A DNA stretch of 8,918 nt, from positions 1 through 8,918 of the forward strand of contig CAMLOC010000097.1 of NCBI GenBank assembly GCA_946481465.1, given 5' to 3'. A model generated the notes under the pieces. That model saw only the letters and a list, made by a program, of their open reading frames with translations. It was not told where the DNA came from and did not search any database. Origin of the DNA: an uncultured Shinella sp. Lineage in GTDB: Bacteria; Pseudomonadota; Alphaproteobacteria; Rhizobiales; Rhizobiaceae. This document shows positions 7,077 through 8,918 of the stretch, piece by piece; within the stretch, counting starts at the first letter, position 1; every line of letters starts with the position of its first letter. Position numbers and translations under genes: made by a program.

Positions 7077-7132
7077 ATGCACGAACATCGCATCGAACTG
7101 GCAAAACGCAAGCACTATGCACGCACATTGCA
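7077..7132. promoter_or_regulatory. Two 16-bp direct repeats, putative Lrp-type operator
   Basis: ATGCACGAACATCGCA (7077-7092) and ATGCACGCACATTGCA (7117-7132) match at 14 of 16 positions, and their starts are exactly 40 bp apart, about four helical turns. A further TGCACG lies at 7129-7134. They sit in the divergent lrp-hpd intergenic region, on the same helix face, as expected for a cooperative Lrp/AsnC-family oligomer. No confident -35/-10 pair could be assigned for either gene. Confidence 0.5.
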
Positions 7133-7180
7133 CGACAAACGCGCCATACTTGTCGAAATTTCCATCGAGGAGGACGAAGG

Positions 7181-8284
7181 ATGGGACCCTTCCCGCACGA
7201 CGCACCGCCGGCGCGGATCACCGCCGACAACCCGGCCGGCACCGACGGGTTCGAGTTCGTCGAATTCGCTCATCCGGAGCCGGAAAAGCTGGAAGAGCTG
7301 TTTTCCCGCATGGGCTACAGCAAGGTCGCGACCCATCGCACGAAGGCGATCTCCGTCTGGCGGCAGGGCGACATCAATTATGTCGTCAATGCCGAGCCCG
7401 GCTCGCACGCCATGACATTCGCCGGCCAGCACGGCCCCTGCGCCGCCTCCATGGCCTGGCGCGTGGTCGATGCGAAACACGCCTTCGCCCATGCCGTCTC
7501 CAAGGGCGCCACGCCCTATGAAGGCAATGACAAGGCGCTCGACGTGCCCGCCATCGTCGGCATCGGCGGCTCGCTGCTCTACTTCGTCGAGAAGTACGGC
7601 GCAAAGGGCTCCGCCTATGACGCGGAATTCGACTGGACGGGCGAGCGCGACCCCAAGCCGGAAGGCGTCGGCTTCTACTATCTCGATCACCTGACCCACA
7701 ATGTCTATCGCGGCAACATGGACAAGTGGTGGGATTTCTACCGCGAACTGTTCGGCTTCACGCAGATCCACTTCTTCGACATCGACGGCCGCATCACCGG
7801 CCTCGTGTCGCGCGCCATCACCTCGCCCTGCGGCAAGATCCGCATTCCGCTCAACGAATCGAAGGACGAGACGAGCCAGATCGTCGAATACCTGAAGAAG
7901 TACAAGGGCGAAGGCATCCAGCACATCGCCGTCGGCACGGACGCGATCTATGATGCCACCGACAGGCTGGCCGGCAACGGCGTGAAATTCATGCCCGGCC
8001 CGCCGGACAATTACTACGACCGCTCCTATGTGCGCGTCGTCGGCCATGAGGAGCCAGTCGAGCGCATGAAAAAGCACGGCATCCTGATCGACGGTGAAGG
8101 CGTCGTCGACGGCGGCATGACGAAGATCCTGCTCCAGATCTTCTCGAAGACCGTGATCGGCCCGATCTTCTTCGAATTCATCCAGCGCAAGGGCGACGAA
8201 GGCTTTGGCGAGGGCAATTTCCGGGCGCTCTTCGAATCGATCGAGGAAGACCAGATCCGCCGGGGCGTCATCGCAGCAGAATAA
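7181..8284 (+). CDS. hpd: 4-hydroxyphenylpyruvate dioxygenase
   Basis: This 367-aa cytoplasmic non-haem Fe(II) enzyme converts 4-hydroxyphenylpyruvate and O2 to homogentisate and CO2, the second step of tyrosine degradation. It has two vicinal-oxygen-chelate halves; the C-terminal one is catalytic. The iron ligands are visible: His170 in YYLDHLTHNVYRG, His248 in GEGIQHIAVGT and Glu332 in FFEFIQRKGDEGFGEGNF. Other family landmarks are IRIPLNE (220-226), PPDNYYDR (274-281) and the C-terminal RALFESIEEDQIRRGV (348-363). Length matches bacterial HPPDs (about 355-370 aa). The start at 7181 is set by AGGAGGA at 7168-7174; the much longer upstream frame runs through the regulator on the other strand and is not coding. 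It is transcribed alone, divergent from the Lrp-type regulator, and closed by a strong terminator. Homogentisate dioxygenase and later pathway genes are not in the window. Confidence 0.96.
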   Translation: MGPFPHDAPPARITADNPAGTDGFEFVEFAHPEPEKLEELFSRMGYSKVATHRTKAISVWRQGDINYVVNAEPGSHAMTFAGQHGPCAASMAWRVVDAKHAFAHAVSKGATPYEGNDKALDVPAIVGIGGSLLYFVEKYGAKGSAYDAEFDWTGERDPKPEGVGFYYLDHLTHNVYRGNMDKWWDFYRELFGFTQIHFFDIDGRITGLVSRAITSPCGKIRIPLNESKDETSQIVEYLKKYKGEGIQHIAVGTDAIYDATDRLAGNGVKFMPGPPDNYYDRSYVRVVGHEEPVERMKKHGILIDGEGVVDGGMTKILLQIFSKTVIGPIFFEFIQRKGDEGFGEGNFRALFESIEEDQIRRGVIAAE

Positions 8285-8316
8285 CAACCGCGGCAACCAA
8301 GCCACTGCGGGGAAGG

Positions 8317-8347
8317 AAGAGGCGGTCGCATCGCGGCCGCCTCTTTT
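8317..8347 (+). terminator. Rho-independent terminator of hpd
   Basis: AAGAGGCGGTCGC (8317-8329) pairs with GCGGCCGCCTCTT (8333-8345) with one T-G wobble around a 3-nt loop ATC, giving a 13-bp stem ending in four Ts (8344-8347). It lies 32 bp after the hpd stop. Confidence 0.85.
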
Positions 8348-8531
8348 CGTTTGAAAACTCCGGTGCAGGACGTTCGCGGGGAAATTGACTTCTCCCAGTT
8401 TTGTCCGCACGTTGCGGGTGCCGGATTTTTCGGCAACGGGCGCGCGGGCTCCAGGCCGCGCCCCGGTAGCAAGCCAGGTGTCCTGCTCGGATCACTCTCT
8501 ATTCCGGGCGGACCTTTTCGGAGGGGAAGCC

Positions 8532-8801
8532 ATGGAAGCATTGATGCCCATCATCACGCAGCTCATCGCCGGTGCCGTTGGCGGCAACGTGGCCGGCGCC
8601 GCCCTGAAACAGGCGGCCGTGAGCGCGATCGTCCGTACCATCGTCGGCGCCATCGGCGGCGTCGGCGGCGGCTTTCTCCTGCAGATGCTGGGCGGTGAAG
8701 CCGGCCTCTCGGGCCTCGTCGCCGACGGCATCGGCGGCCTTGTCGGCGGCGGCGTGCTGACGGCGATCGTCGGCGCGGTGCTCGGCAAGAAGCCGGCCTG
8801 A
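8532..8801 (+). CDS. Glycine-rich hydrophobic small protein, unknown function
   Basis: This 89-aa protein starts at 8532 (MEALMPIITQLIAGAVGGN), supported by GGAGGGG 6 nt upstream; the 49 codons of open frame before it look non-coding. It is almost wholly hydrophobic and glycine-rich, with regularly spaced Gly in three segments: IAGAVGGNVAGAAL (11-24), IVRTIVGAIGGVGGGFLLQM (33-52) and VADGIGGLVGGGVLTAIVGAVLG (63-85), ending in the polar KKPA. The spacing resembles glycine-zipper helices that pack in or across membranes. There is no cleavable signal peptide. Similar short proteins annotated only as hypothetical occur in proteobacteria, to my recollection; no function is known to me. It sits alone between the hpd terminator and a bidirectional terminator. 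Confidence 0.75.
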   Translation: MEALMPIITQLIAGAVGGNVAGAALKQAAVSAIVRTIVGAIGGVGGGFLLQMLGGEAGLSGLVADGIGGLVGGGVLTAIVGAVLGKKPA

Positions 8802-8810
8802 ACAAACGAA

Positions 8811-8832
8811 AGGCGGCCCGGAAGGGCCGCCT
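8811..8832. terminator. Bidirectional terminator between convergent genes
   Basis: AGGCGGCCC (8811-8819) pairs perfectly with GGGCCGCCT (8824-8832) around GGAA, a GNRA-type loop on the plus strand. On the plus strand it is followed by CTGCCTTTG, a poor T tract; on the minus strand by TTTCGTTTG, somewhat better. It lies between the stops of the 89-aa gene and the convergent right-edge gene and probably serves both. Confidence 0.65.
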
Positions 8833-8872
8833 CTGCCTTTGATCGTCTGAAGGGCTTTCCAGCCCCTGCCCC

Positions 8873-8918
8873 TTACTCCGCGGCGGCGGCGACCGGATAG
8901 ACTTCCTTCATGTAGTCG
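8873..8918 (-). CDS. C-terminal end of an unidentified gene (runs off right edge)
   Basis: On the minus strand the frame entering at 8917 reads DYMKEVYPVAAAAE and stops at TAA (8875-8873). The codons are GC-rich at third positions and the stop is followed at 40 bp by the shared hairpin terminator, as expected for a real gene end converging on the 89-aa gene. Fourteen residues are too few to name the product. The alternative, that this is chance open sequence, cannot be excluded. Confidence 0.5.
   Translation of the reverse strand, partial: DYMKEVYPVAAAAE

Noticed and set aside
7078..7111. Upstream ATG starts of the Lrp-type regulator
   Set aside because: Neither has a ribosome site, and they would add residues not expected in the family and overlap the repeat box.
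7115..8410. 431-codon minus-strand open frame
   Set aside because: It is antisense to hpd and crosses the hpd terminator; composition is typical of a shadow frame.

Overview
The window looks like an ordinary stretch of chromosome from a Rhizobiales (Rhizobiaceae-like) alphaproteobacterium. It is GC-rich. The aspartate aminotransferase reads like the rhizobial AatA type, there is a BA14K-family envelope protein (a family typical of Rhizobiales), and the layout is compact with short hairpin terminators. Genus assignment (Rhizobium, Ensifer, Shinella, Agrobacterium or similar) is inference from memory of protein similarity; no search was possible.

Layout, left to right: the N-terminal part of a Phd/YefM-type antitoxin (minus, runs off the left edge); aatA (minus, 400 aa) with its own terminator, promoter candidate and leader hairpin; a degenerate EAL-domain protein (plus); a 66-aa single-span membrane protein and a secreted PQQ-dependent aldose dehydrogenase (plus, probably co-transcribed); a 444-bp non-coding stretch holding a terminator and the leader of a cold shock protein; cspA (plus); a BA14K-family secreted protein (plus); a metallo-beta-lactamase-fold hydrolase (minus); a 54-aa single-span protein (minus); an Lrp/AsnC regulator (minus); 4-hydroxyphenylpyruvate dioxygenase (hpd, plus, divergent from the regulator); an 89-aa glycine-rich hydrophobic protein (plus); and the last 14 codons of an unidentified gene (minus, runs off the right edge).

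The genes do not form one pathway. The clearest functional pair is the Lrp-type regulator divergent from hpd: tyrosine catabolism under a probable local amino-acid-responsive regulator, with two near-identical 16-bp repeats 40 bp apart in the shared intergenic region. aatA serves aspartate/glutamate metabolism. The PQQ enzyme and several small proteins (66-aa, BA14K, 54-aa, 89-aa) act at the membrane or periplasm. I found no prophage, insertion sequence, CRISPR array, tRNA or rRNA, and no convincing new multi-gene system. The observations most worth a second look are regulatory: the lrp-hpd repeats, an 11-bp tandem repeat before the BA14K gene, and a foldable leader that could hide the ribosome binding site of the 54-aa gene.
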